From: Candidatus Nitrosopelagicus sp. | Lineage (GTDB): Archaea > Thermoproteota > Nitrososphaeria > Nitrososphaerales > Nitrosopumilaceae | Direction of reading: 5' to 3' | NCBI GenBank assembly: GCA_028345575.1 | Contig: JAOMDR010000005.1 | Location: forward strand, 1-56,093 | Length of the DNA: 56,093 bases | Shown here: positions 47,641-56,019 of the stretch, piece by piece | Layout: every line of letters begins with the position of its first letter | How positions within the stretch are numbered: the first letter of the stretch is position 1 | The notes under the pieces: generated by a model | Told to the model about the DNA's origin: nothing | The model's database searches: none | Seen by the model: the letters and a program-made list of their open reading frames with translations, nothing else | Translations under genes and position numbers: made by a program

Positions 47641-47960
47641 TATTTTTTGAGGAACAATTGAAAAAGGGAGTTTTCCAGATATGTTATTGTAAAAAGTGTA
47701 ATAATACAATATGGCCCCCTAGAGAAATTTGTCACATATGTAATAGTAAATCTGATTGGAAAAAATCTACAAATTTTGGAAAAATATTGGAATTTTCAAA
47801 AAAAGAATCTATGTATTTTGGATTAATCGAAATTGATGATGGAATACGTATTTTGGGCAACATAACATCCACCTCATCACCGAAAGTGGGGCAACTGGTT
47901 AGAATGAATGTGTCATTTAACTCAAAACCTAATTATTCATTTATTGTTGAAAACAATTAG
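47637..47960 (+). CDS. DUF35 OB-fold/zinc-ribbon protein, thiolase partner
   Basis: 107 aa. The N-terminal rubredoxin-like zinc ribbon, CYCKKCNNTIWPPREICHICNS, has two CxxC pairs. The C-terminal OB fold (GKILEFSKKESMYFGLIEIDDGIRILGNI, VGQLVRMNVSF) is typical of DUF35, which channels CoA intermediates between thiolase and synthase. The TTG start overlaps the upstream stop. It ends the four-gene operon. Confidence 0.85.
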   Translation: MIFFEEQLKKGVFQICYCKKCNNTIWPPREICHICNSKSDWKKSTNFGKILEFSKKESMYFGLIEIDDGIRILGNITSTSSPKVGQLVRMNVSFNSKPNYSFIVENN

Positions 47961-48017
47961 TAATAGGTCATTACAGAATAACCTGCATTACTATATTCAA
48001 TAATATGAACAAAATTC

Positions 48018-48575
48018 ATGAGATCTAACTTAAAAATTGAAAATAAAACAAAATTACTTAATTTTAAAAAAATTGCGCAAACGAGAAGACAAAGAGGATA
48101 TAATTGGGAAGATACACTAGTAAAACGATTCAATAAACTGGAAAACTGGAAAGCCTTTAGACTAGGATCTCCTAGCGTTGCATTGCCAGATATTTTATGT
48201 GTTAATAATGAAGATAGCATAATATTCACGATTGAAGCTAAATCTGGAACGGGCACCACATTAACAGTGCCATTTGATCAGATAACTCGATGCTTAAGTT
48301 GGACAAATAATTTTACAGTGTATAAAACACGAAAAGTTGTTCTCGCATTCAAATTTCTATCAAAAAAGAGAATTGGAGTAGGTCAATATGAAAAAAGAGA
48401 GTTAAGAGAATTTTACAAAACATGGAATGAAAAAAAGATACCTACAGACATAGTATGCAAATACGATGGCATGACATATTCATTAATTCATGGTAAAAAG
48501 GAAAAAATGGATTTAGTCGATTATAAAATGCCATTCATATCTAGACATCAAAAAATAGCTTCAAGAGAAGATTAG
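48018..48575 (+). CDS. Hjc-like Holliday-junction resolvase
   Basis: 185 aa. RQRGYNWEDTLVKRFNKLENWKAFRLGSPSVALPDILCV then FTIEAKSGTG reproduces the archaeal Hjc fold. The catalytic pattern is E (in WEDTL), D (LPDIL) and ExK (IEAK). A C-terminal extension of about 70 residues goes beyond usual Hjc length (near 130), so it may be a relative with an extra domain. CTATATTC is centred about 25 nt upstream. No recombination genes lie nearby. Confidence 0.8.
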   Translation: MRSNLKIENKTKLLNFKKIAQTRRQRGYNWEDTLVKRFNKLENWKAFRLGSPSVALPDILCVNNEDSIIFTIEAKSGTGTTLTVPFDQITRCLSWTNNFTVYKTRKVVLAFKFLSKKRIGVGQYEKRELREFYKTWNEKKIPTDIVCKYDGMTYSLIHGKKEKMDLVDYKMPFISRHQKIASRED

Positions 48576-48630
48576 CACTATTAGAAGAAAATTTGTCTTT
48601 ATTTATTAATGCCAAATTACTGAAAAATGT

Positions 48631-48990
48631 ATGAGTTTCTCAGATTTCATCGACGAACGTATGCTAATTAGCAAAAACGTCCTAGGCGATAAAGAAATGA
48701 AGATAAAGGTTATTGAAGTGTCTGATGAAACAACACCGTTGCAATGGAAATTTGGCGATAGAGTCAAAGTGACTAAAGTTATAATCACCATCAAGCATCT
48801 TAAAACACAAAAAATTGAAGAAGGAGAATTAGATATCGAAGAAGTGGAAAAGAGACTCGTCCAAGACAGACACTATACCTCAACAAACAGATGGGTTCCT
48901 ACAAAAGAAATTAAGAATGGATATGTTGTAAATTCTAGACATACCACTCTGATCAGCGATGCACATGCACTAGATATGATAGTATTCTAA
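48631..48990 (+). CDS. hypothetical protein, 119 aa
   Basis: 119 aa, mixed alpha/beta and charged: KIKVIEVSDETTPLQWKFGDRVKVTKVIITIKHL looks like a beta-barrel strand set. NRWVPTKEIKNGYVVNSRHTTLISDAHALDM is the C-terminal part. No membrane or catalytic motif is seen. A TTTATTTATTAA box lies about 27 nt upstream of the ATG. The family is not recognised. Confidence 0.68.
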   Translation: MSFSDFIDERMLISKNVLGDKEMKIKVIEVSDETTPLQWKFGDRVKVTKVIITIKHLKTQKIEEGELDIEEVEKRLVQDRHYTSTNRWVPTKEIKNGYVVNSRHTTLISDAHALDMIVF

Positions 48991-49030
48991 TCGTCAGAAA
49001 CTTTAAGAACCTACTTTTTGAACAAAATTT

Positions 49031-49342
49031 ATGATAACAAAGGATATTTCAGTAGACGGTTCAGAATACAAATTAACTTTAACTGATCAAGTGTTGAATC
49101 AGGTTGATAATCTAAAAGCACTATACGCAACGGCAGCTGAAGATCCTGAAAGTTTTGAACAAGTAAGTTCAGAGATTTCTGCTGCAATTAATAATATTGC
49201 AGAATCAGTATCCCCTGATGTTTCAGATGGACATTTGGATGGACTCATACAAGAAGTTTTCAAAGCCGTTGAAGACAAAAAATCTGAAGTGGATAAACAA
49301 CTAAAAGATAAAGATTCTAAAATTTCAAAAAAGAAGAAATAG
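49031..49342 (+). CDS. hypothetical acidic protein, 103 aa
   Basis: 103 aa, helical and acidic in the middle (LNQVDNLKALYATAAEDPESFEQVSSEISAAINNIAE), with a Lys-rich tail (KQLKDKDSKISKKKK). It has no Cys or membrane segment. Its stop is next to the stop of the convergent gene. The family is unknown; it may be a binding or stress protein. Confidence 0.65.
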   Translation: MITKDISVDGSEYKLTLTDQVLNQVDNLKALYATAAEDPESFEQVSSEISAAINNIAESVSPDVSDGHLDGLIQEVFKAVEDKKSEVDKQLKDKDSKISKKKK

Positions 49343-49720
49343 TTATTTCAAATCTTTGGCAATATCGTATATTTTAAAAATCATTTTTTCATCTTGAAGT
49401 GAATTTATGATTGAATTTCTAATGTGTTTAACTCTCAACGGATCCTCAGAATAAACATCTTTAATTTTTTCAAGCTCTCCAATAAAATAATGATTTTCAA
49501 AATAGTTTTGTATTTTTTTCTGTAGTTTTGAAAATTCCGTATTTTTATCTGAAAATTCTTCTGATTTTCTAACTAAAACTCGCAATAAACCATTAATCTT
49601 AGTTAATTCCACATCCAATACAAAAAAATCTTCTTTAGAATCACCCAGATTTTTAATTATATCATAACTGCTTAAAATTTTCTTCATTAGATCATGAAAG
49701 TATTCATCAACTACAACCAT
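49343..49720 (-). CDS. hypothetical helical protein, 125 aa
   Basis: 125 aa, almost entirely alpha-helical (FHDLMKKILSSYDIIKNLG, FVLDVELTKINGLLRVLVRKSEEF, FSKLQKKIQNYFENHY). Leu/Ile spacing suggests a helical bundle or coiled coil. It has no signal or known motif. It converges with the gene at 49031. The role is unknown. Confidence 0.65.
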   Translation of the reverse strand: MVVVDEYFHDLMKKILSSYDIIKNLGDSKEDFFVLDVELTKINGLLRVLVRKSEEFSDKNTEFSKLQKKIQNYFENHYFIGELEKIKDVYSEDPLRVKHIRNSIINSLQDEKMIFKIYDIAKDLK

Positions 49721-49802
49721 ACTATAGACAAGAAAAAATTAGTTGTAAATCTTTACTTAGTGAATATTATGAAAATATGAGGTAAACATTATCAATCCAG
49801 CC

Positions 49803-49809
49803 TTTAAAT
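49803..49809 (+). promoter_or_regulatory. TATA box of thrC
   Basis: TTTAAAT is centred 28 nt before the thrC ATG at 49834. It gives a leaderless or near-leaderless start. Confidence 0.45.
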
Positions 49810-49833
49810 TAGTAGCAAAATAGGGTAAGAATC

Positions 49834-51177
49834 ATGCAACAGCAAGCAAAACTTGTATGTATTAATCCGAAATGTGGAAAAATATACCCAATAAGGTCAC
49901 TGGCTATAAAATGTGATTCATGTGAGTTTCTACTTGATGTAAAGTATGAGAATAAACCAAACCCAAATTTAAAAAATGTGTTTTATGAAAGACGAAATCC
50001 ACAAGGAAGTATTTACAATGAAAGTGGTGTTTGGAGATTTAGAGAATTATTAAATTTTTGTGAAATAGAAACAGAAGATATTGAACAATGTTCAAAACAT
50101 TTAGTCTCATTAGATGGAGCAGAAGGAAGACAGTCAAAACCATATCATATGAGCAAAGTTGCAGAATTTGTTGGAATTAATAATGAAAATGTGGTATTTC
50201 AGCCTGAAGGATACAATCCAAGTGGTTCGTTCAAGGATAATGGAATGTCTGCAGCAGTTACTCATGGAAAGATGATGGGTGCAAAAAAAATTATTTGTGC
50301 ATCTACAGGAAACACATCTGCATCGGCAGGCATGTTTGCTGCAAATGAAAATATGGATTGTGACGTATACATTCCAGATGGACAAATTGCACCGGGAAAA
50401 TTAAGTCAAGCATATCAATTTGGAACACAGATGGTAAAAGTTAATGGAAATTTTGATGATGCATTTACAAAATCATTGAAAGCAGCGGAAGAACCAGGAA
50501 GTTATACCGTAAATTCAGTAAATCCATTTAGAATAGAAGGTCAAAAAACAATTCCATACAGAGCACTAGAAGCACTAGATTGGGAAGTTCCAGACTGGTT
50601 GGTTTATCCAGGAGGTGCATTAGGAAATACATCAAGTTGTGGAAAAAGTTTAATGGAATTATACGAATGGGGATGGATTAAAAAAATTCCGCGTATAGCG
50701 GTAATTAATGCACGTGGAGCAAATACACTTTATCAATTATTTAATGGAATTTTTGATGAAGAAAAATTGAGATGGAACGATGGTGCCCCTAATTTTGAAT
50801 TAATTGAAAAATTCTATAATGAAATGAATGTGAATGAGGATCTTAAACCAAAAACTAAAGCAACTGCAATACAGATTGGAAAACCTTCAAACATTGCAAA
50901 AGGATTACGTGCTTTAGATTTCACCGATGGAATTGTAGAAGAAGTTACCGATAAAGAAATGCTTGATGGAATGTCCGTAGTAGGATTAAATGGGTTTGAT
51001 TGTGAAATGGCATCCGGTGCATCTGTTGCAGGGATAAAAAAGTTAAGAGATAAAGAAATTATTAAAAAAGATGATAAGGTTGTAGGGATTTTAACTGGAC
51101 GTCAAAAGGAACCACTCCTACCAATTGATTATCACAATAATCCCGAAAACAGATTTGCTAGACCACCAAAAATTTAG
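49834..51177 (+). CDS. thrC: threonine synthase
   Basis: This enzyme converts O-phosphohomoserine to threonine with PLP. The N-terminal zinc-ribbon region (CINPKCGK ... CDSC) is typical of archaeal ThrC. The PLP lysine is in NPSGSFKDNGM, followed by ASTGNTSASAG and PGGALGNTSS. The length of 447 aa is normal. Threonine made here can feed IlvA at 40720. Confidence 0.95.
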   Translation: MQQQAKLVCINPKCGKIYPIRSLAIKCDSCEFLLDVKYENKPNPNLKNVFYERRNPQGSIYNESGVWRFRELLNFCEIETEDIEQCSKHLVSLDGAEGRQSKPYHMSKVAEFVGINNENVVFQPEGYNPSGSFKDNGMSAAVTHGKMMGAKKIICASTGNTSASAGMFAANENMDCDVYIPDGQIAPGKLSQAYQFGTQMVKVNGNFDDAFTKSLKAAEEPGSYTVNSVNPFRIEGQKTIPYRALEALDWEVPDWLVYPGGALGNTSSCGKSLMELYEWGWIKKIPRIAVINARGANTLYQLFNGIFDEEKLRWNDGAPNFELIEKFYNEMNVNEDLKPKTKATAIQIGKPSNIAKGLRALDFTDGIVEEVTDKEMLDGMSVVGLNGFDCEMASGASVAGIKKLRDKEIIKKDDKVVGILTGRQKEPLLPIDYHNNPENRFARPPKI

Positions 51178-51227
51178 GCTCAAATAATAGAAAATCAGTT
51201 TTAGTTAATCTCAAGGCTTTAATACAA

Positions 51228-51261
51228 ACCACATCTAAATTAGATTAATCTGAAATGTGGT
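51228..51261. repeat. inverted repeat between thrC and the CNNM/CorC-type gene
   Basis: ACCACAT (51228-51234) and ATGTGGT (51255-51261) are perfect 7-bp arms around 20 nt. Within the spacer, AGATTAATCT (51242-51251) is itself a 10-bp palindrome. The element sits upstream of the TATA region for the next gene (near 51291-51300) and may be an operator or a terminator hairpin. Confidence 0.45.
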
Positions 51262-51324
51262 GTAACTACAATATATGACGAATAGGGTTCATTTTAATAA
51301 AATAAAATCATTAGAGGTTGTCAA

Positions 51325-52569
51325 ATGCAATTAGAGTTTGAGATACCATTACTGGTAGTTTTGATTGGACTTTCCGGTTTCTTTAGTGGACTAGAAGTAG
51401 CATTAGTCGGAGTTAGAATTTCAAAAATTGAACAAATGGTAAAAGATAAAGTGAAAGGTTCATCAACTCTTCTAAAATTAAAAACAAATCCTAGCCGCAT
51501 GATGGCCAGCGTTAATCTGGGAAATAATTTAGTAAATGTTGCATCCACTGCAATTGCAACAGACATTGCACTCAAAATATTTGGAAATGATGGTTTAGCA
51601 ATAGTGATTGGGATAATGACATTCCTCATACTAGTTTTTGGAGAAATAACACCAAAGACGTATTGTAATGCAAATGCCGCAAAAATTGCGGCAAGATATA
51701 GCAGAGTATTATTAGCATTCAGTTATGCATTTTATCCGGTAGTTAGAATTTTAGAAGCAATAACTAAAGGAATTATCAGTTTAACAGGAAGTAGTGACAA
51801 TCCACCAGGATTAACAGAAGACGAAATCAAAGGGGTGATTGATCAGGGATTAAAAGATAAAGCTATAGAAAAACAAGAAAGCGAACTAGTTCACGGAGCA
51901 CTGAATTTTGATGACATAGTAATTCGTTCAGTCATGACACCACGAACAAAAATGTTCATATTAAATTCTAAAAAAATATTGTTTGAAGCATTACCTGAAA
52001 TTAACAATAGTGGTTTTTCAAGAATTCCAGTATATTCAGAAAATAGCGATAACATAATAGGAATTGTACATGTCAGAGATGTTTTGAAATCATTAGAGCA
52101 AAATGAAAAAGTCGTATCACTTGAAAGTATAATGAGAGACCCAATTTTTGTATCACAAGAAAAGCGTGTTAGTGATTTGCTAAAAGAAATGCAAGGAAGG
52201 CAGACACACATGGCGATAGTTGTAGATGAATTTGGAGGGGTGGAAGGATGTGTCACACTAGAAGATTTACTTGAAGAGATTGTAGGTGAAATTCATGATG
52301 AAAAAGATACAGTGCAACAAGTATTCCAAAGTGAAGGAAATGATGTAATTTTAACTGATGGAGATATCGAGATTGATAAAATTAATGAAATTTTTAAAAC
52401 CAACATACCCGAAGGAGATGATTATTCTAGATTGAATGGACTCCTACATGAGAAATTACGAGACATACCAAAAGAAGGAGATAAAATTGAGATCGACGCT
52501 CTAAGAATAATGGTAGAAAAAGTTTCAAAAAATAAACCAGATAAAATTAGAATAGAGAAAATCAAATGA
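51325..52569 (+). CDS. CNNM/CorC-type transporter (DUF21, CBS pair, CorC_HlyC)
   Basis: 414 aa. The N-terminal DUF21 membrane domain spans about residues 1-170, with three hydrophobic helices and GEITPKT. Two CBS domains follow, each marked by a conserved phrase (MTPRTKMFIL ... IVHVRDVLKSL; MRDPIFVSQEK ... VVDEFGGVEGCVTLEDLLEEIVGEI). A C-terminal CorC_HlyC domain ends the protein. Relatives move Mg2+ or Co2+ with Na+. The transported ion here is not shown. Confidence 0.92.
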   Translation: MQLEFEIPLLVVLIGLSGFFSGLEVALVGVRISKIEQMVKDKVKGSSTLLKLKTNPSRMMASVNLGNNLVNVASTAIATDIALKIFGNDGLAIVIGIMTFLILVFGEITPKTYCNANAAKIAARYSRVLLAFSYAFYPVVRILEAITKGIISLTGSSDNPPGLTEDEIKGVIDQGLKDKAIEKQESELVHGALNFDDIVIRSVMTPRTKMFILNSKKILFEALPEINNSGFSRIPVYSENSDNIIGIVHVRDVLKSLEQNEKVVSLESIMRDPIFVSQEKRVSDLLKEMQGRQTHMAIVVDEFGGVEGCVTLEDLLEEIVGEIHDEKDTVQQVFQSEGNDVILTDGDIEIDKINEIFKTNIPEGDDYSRLNGLLHEKLRDIPKEGDKIEIDALRIMVEKVSKNKPDKIRIEKIK

Positions 52570-53619
52570 TTATTCTTTACTGAAATTAGATTCTAGTAAA
52601 TTTTTTTTCTCAGACATGCTAAATAATTTTTCAGTATGTTTGACAGCATCCTTATGTGATTTTTTAAACAACATTGCTTGTAATAGCATGTGGTTTTCAG
52701 GTATTACAATTCCTGTTTGATCATCAGAATACATCATTTGAATTGTATCATCAATTTTTTGTGTCATATTAGCATGTATGTGAATCATGTTTGTATCTTT
52801 AAAACTAAAATTTAATTTTTCTGCAAAATCTCTTATGTCTTTGGTTCCTTTCGCATTCCACAGTGTTGCAACACCGTATTCATTTTTGAATATATTATGA
52901 ATTTCATCAACAGATGGAGTATTTTCTTTGAATCGTATATCCATCATGTGTAAATGCATCTGTCTAGTAGGAACTTTAATTGCACGAATAAACAAAGGTG
53001 CATCTTTTCCAAAATAGGATTTTACATCATCTCCGTGATGTGGGCTCTGAGTTAATTCAATGGTATCAGGTACAACTTCATCTGTTTGTTCAATATCCGC
53101 CCATCTTCTTACTAATGTAACATCAAATCTTTTAATTGAATTTTCAAAATTTTTCCGTAAAGGTTGTAAAATACGGCCCATTCCAGTAACATTGCAGCTT
53201 CCTTGCATGACGTGTTTTTTCCCAATTGCATCATCGTAGTTTACTTTTGAGTTAAATAATAAATCAGAAACAGCATTTTCGCCATCTATGGTTTCACCAC
53301 CTTGGTAGATTGACAAAATATCTCTAGGTTCATAAAATAATTTTTTATTTTTGAAACCAATTCCGCCTGGAGACGCATCAATTACCAAATCAGATTCATC
53401 TAATGCAGATTCAATGTTTCCAGTTATAGTAAAATCAGAAAATGCATTTTGGTTTTTTTCTGGTACATATACCTTGAACCCTTTTTCTATAGCTTCATTT
53501 ACTTTTGAATCTGGAGAGTATTTTCCAACCCCAACCAACTCAATTTCAGGATCATCCTTTAGAAATTGGATTATACGACTGCCAATTGAACCATAACCAT
53601 TGACAAAGACTTTCTTCAT
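52570..53619 (-). CDS. gap: glyceraldehyde-3-phosphate dehydrogenase, archaeal type II
   Basis: 349 aa, class II archaeal GAPDH, mainly gluconeogenic in this group. NGYGSIGSRII is the nucleotide loop, and the catalytic Cys lies in GSCNVTGMGRIL. QSPHHGDDVKSYFG and RQMHLHMMDIRF are archaeal-specific stretches. The ATG at 53619 is preceded by minus-strand TTATAAAAG about 27 nt upstream; a TTG three bases before is possible. It converges with the CNNM/CorC gene, with no gap. Confidence 0.93.
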   Translation of the reverse strand: MKKVFVNGYGSIGSRIIQFLKDDPEIELVGVGKYSPDSKVNEAIEKGFKVYVPEKNQNAFSDFTITGNIESALDESDLVIDASPGGIGFKNKKLFYEPRDILSIYQGGETIDGENAVSDLLFNSKVNYDDAIGKKHVMQGSCNVTGMGRILQPLRKNFENSIKRFDVTLVRRWADIEQTDEVVPDTIELTQSPHHGDDVKSYFGKDAPLFIRAIKVPTRQMHLHMMDIRFKENTPSVDEIHNIFKNEYGVATLWNAKGTKDIRDFAEKLNFSFKDTNMIHIHANMTQKIDDTIQMMYSDDQTGIVIPENHMLLQAMLFKKSHKDAVKHTEKLFSMSEKKNLLESNFSKE

Positions 53620-53691
53620 CAATATTTGTTAGAGAATCCAGTCTTTTATAATTAATGGAAGGATTAAATCACATGATTTAGTCATTTTTTT

Positions 53692-54516
53692 GTGGAAGCG
53701 AAAGATTCAAACAAAGATTTTACATTTTCTATAGAGGGAAAAGAGTATACAATTTCAGAAAAAAATAATATTAACAAAAACAGTACCAAAGAAACTGCTA
53801 AAAAACAGACATTACATGTGCCATCCTTAACAATTGGTGCAATAATTTCTGGAATATGTATTGCAATTGTCGTATTTGGAATTGGAGATTTATCAGAATC
53901 ATCTGCACCATTAGTAGAAAAACAATTGACAGAAGAAGAAATTAAACCAGTACAAATTACAATGGATACATTTTTTGAAAATGGATCACCAATACTTGGA
54001 AATCCAAATGCAGAAATCACAGTAATCGAATTTGGGGATTATCAATGTCATTTTTGTAACGTGCATTTTCAAAATACTGAGCATAAAATTTTTGACGAGT
54101 ATGTGATGACTGGAAAAGTCAATGTTATCTTTAAAGATTATACAATTATTGGTCAAGATTCAGTAGGTGCAGCTCATGCAGCACATTGTGCTTCAGAACA
54201 AGGTAAGTTCTGGGAATATCATGACATATTATTTACTAATTGGAGCGGAGAAAATAACGGATGGGCAAGTAATGAAAATGTTCTAAGATTTGCAAGTGAG
54301 ATTGGATTAGACATGGATGCATTTGTTGAATGTAGTGTTGATAAACGATATGAACAAAAAATTGCTGCAAGTAATGGAGATGCACAGAAATTAGGAATAA
54401 CGGGAACGCCGGCATTTTATGTAATTTCATCCAATAGTCAGCAAGTGCAAACATTGTCTGGTGCACAACCATACGAAGTATTTGAAAGAGTTTTCAATTC
54501 TATGCTTGAAAATTAG
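53692..54516 (+). CDS. membrane-anchored DsbA-like thioredoxin-fold protein, long N-terminus
   Basis: 274 aa from a GTG. The cytoplasmic N-terminal part (about 43 residues, charged) is followed by one transmembrane helix (residues 44-65). Then comes a DsbA-like domain with GDYQCHFC (active-site CxxC) and GITGTPAFYVI (cis-Pro loop). It is a paralogue of the protein at 19276: both have GNPNAxIT, KFWEYH and ENxGW in the same order. It probably forms disulfides outside the membrane. GGATTAAATC lies about 27 nt upstream. Confidence 0.9.
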   Translation: MEAKDSNKDFTFSIEGKEYTISEKNNINKNSTKETAKKQTLHVPSLTIGAIISGICIAIVVFGIGDLSESSAPLVEKQLTEEEIKPVQITMDTFFENGSPILGNPNAEITVIEFGDYQCHFCNVHFQNTEHKIFDEYVMTGKVNVIFKDYTIIGQDSVGAAHAAHCASEQGKFWEYHDILFTNWSGENNGWASNENVLRFASEIGLDMDAFVECSVDKRYEQKIAASNGDAQKLGITGTPAFYVISSNSQQVQTLSGAQPYEVFERVFNSMLEN

Positions 54517-54588
54517 AAAATTTCTAATAGTATGAATAAGATCGCCAGAAAATTCATCAATACGTAAATCATATTTACTCTAGAAATC

Positions 54589-54595
54589 TTATATA
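54589..54595 (+). promoter_or_regulatory. TATA box of the HMG-CoA synthase gene
   Basis: TTATATA is centred 26 nt before the ATG at 54618. This favours 54618 over an ATG at 54604, whose frame ends after four codons (ATG GGG CAT AGC TAA). Confidence 0.5.
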
Positions 54596-54617
54596 CCCAC
54601 ATCATGGGGCATAGCTA

Positions 54618-56015
54618 ATGGCAGCAGGAATTGATGATATTTCAATTTACATTCCACGATTATTCATGGATGCAGGAGACTTTGCAAAAGCAAGAGGTCT
54701 TGATCCTCAAAAATTAGTTAAAGGATTAGGAGTTTCAAAGATGGCAATCGTAGATGCTAATCAAGATCCAGCATGTTTAGCTGCAAATGCATGTTTGAAA
54801 ATTATGCAGAAAAATAAACTATCACCAGAACAAATTGGAAGATTGTATGTTGCAACTGAATCATCTTTTGATGAATCTAAAGCAATGAATTCGTATGTTA
54901 TTGGAATGTTAGAACAAGTTTACGGAGCAGGTTCATTTCAACACTGCGGAGGAATTGAGTGTAAATTTGCATGTGTAAGTGGGTCTTATGCATTATATGA
55001 TAATACAAACTGGATTCGTGCAGGAGAATCTGAGGATAAAAATGCATTAGTTGTTGTATCAGATATTGCAAAATATGATTTAGGTTCTAGTGGTGAGATG
55101 ACACAGGGCGGAGGAGCAATTGCAATGTTGTTAAATGATTCACCAAGACTTTTAGAATTTGATCCTAAAGTAACATCAACATCAATTAAAAATGAATATG
55201 ACTTTTACAGACCATTCGGAAAAGAAACTCCAATTGTTCACGGTCAATATTCTAACTTACTATATCTAATTCAAGTTAAAAATGCACTAAATGATTACAA
55301 AAGAAAAGCACTAAAAACAGGATTAATAGAAATGAAAGATGGTCAGAGTATGCTCGACCATATAGATTATTTCAATATGCATTTACCTTATAGTAACATG
55401 GGAAAGAAAGCACTCGCATACTTAGTTCGACATGAATTAAGAAATACACCGAAATGGAAAGAAGTAATTGCAGAAATTGGGATGGAAGAACCAATACCAA
55501 ACGATCCACGAGGAACAATCGAATCAATTATTTCAGATTCAGAATTCATGGCAAAAGATAGTGAATTTACAAAGAGGTTTGCAAAAACAGACACATACCA
55601 GGAAATTTATGAAAGCAAAGTAGCAAGTTCATTGATTGCATCAAAGAGTATTGGAAACCTCTACACTGCATCACTGTACTTAGGATTCAGAAGCTGTTTA
55701 GAATATGAATTCCAGAAAGGCGTAAGTTTGGACGGAAAACGTTTTGGATTTGCATCATACGGAAGTGGTAGTAGTGCAATGGTATTCAGCGGAGTGATAC
55801 AACCAGAGCACCTAGAAATTGTAAAAGAAATGAATTTAGAAACAGAAATTGGAGAACGACAAAGATTGAGTTTATCAGATTATGAAGAACTACATGAGAA
55901 TAAACGTACACCAGACCAATCAATACTTAATGCAAAAAAAGAATTCATTTTAGAACATGTTGAACAAATTTCCTCAGATAAACGAGGGGAAAGAAGATAC
56001 GCATTTATTGAATAA
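54618..56015 (+). CDS. mvaS: hydroxymethylglutaryl-CoA synthase
   Basis: 465 aa. It condenses acetyl-CoA and acetoacetyl-CoA to HMG-CoA, the entry of the mevalonate route to archaeal lipids. It starts with DDISIYIPRLFMD and carries the thiolase-fold parts RLYVATESSFDESKAM, the catalytic Cys in IECKFACVSGSYAL, and the His region HLPYSNMGKKAL. The 465-aa length is closer to the longer bacterial/eukaryal enzymes than to the shorter archaeal ones (about 350 aa). This fits what I know of Thaumarchaeota. Confidence 0.93.
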   Translation: MAAGIDDISIYIPRLFMDAGDFAKARGLDPQKLVKGLGVSKMAIVDANQDPACLAANACLKIMQKNKLSPEQIGRLYVATESSFDESKAMNSYVIGMLEQVYGAGSFQHCGGIECKFACVSGSYALYDNTNWIRAGESEDKNALVVVSDIAKYDLGSSGEMTQGGGAIAMLLNDSPRLLEFDPKVTSTSIKNEYDFYRPFGKETPIVHGQYSNLLYLIQVKNALNDYKRKALKTGLIEMKDGQSMLDHIDYFNMHLPYSNMGKKALAYLVRHELRNTPKWKEVIAEIGMEEPIPNDPRGTIESIISDSEFMAKDSEFTKRFAKTDTYQEIYESKVASSLIASKSIGNLYTASLYLGFRSCLEYEFQKGVSLDGKRFGFASYGSGSSAMVFSGVIQPEHLEIVKEMNLETEIGERQRLSLSDYEELHENKRTPDQSILNAKKEFILEHVEQISSDKRGERRYAFIE

Positions 56016-56019
56016 ATCT

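Noticed and set aside
48606-48794. 62-codon frame on the minus strand opposite the 119-aa gene
   Set aside because: It is antisense to a plus-strand gene that has a well placed TATA box; the product is hydrophobic and low complexity.
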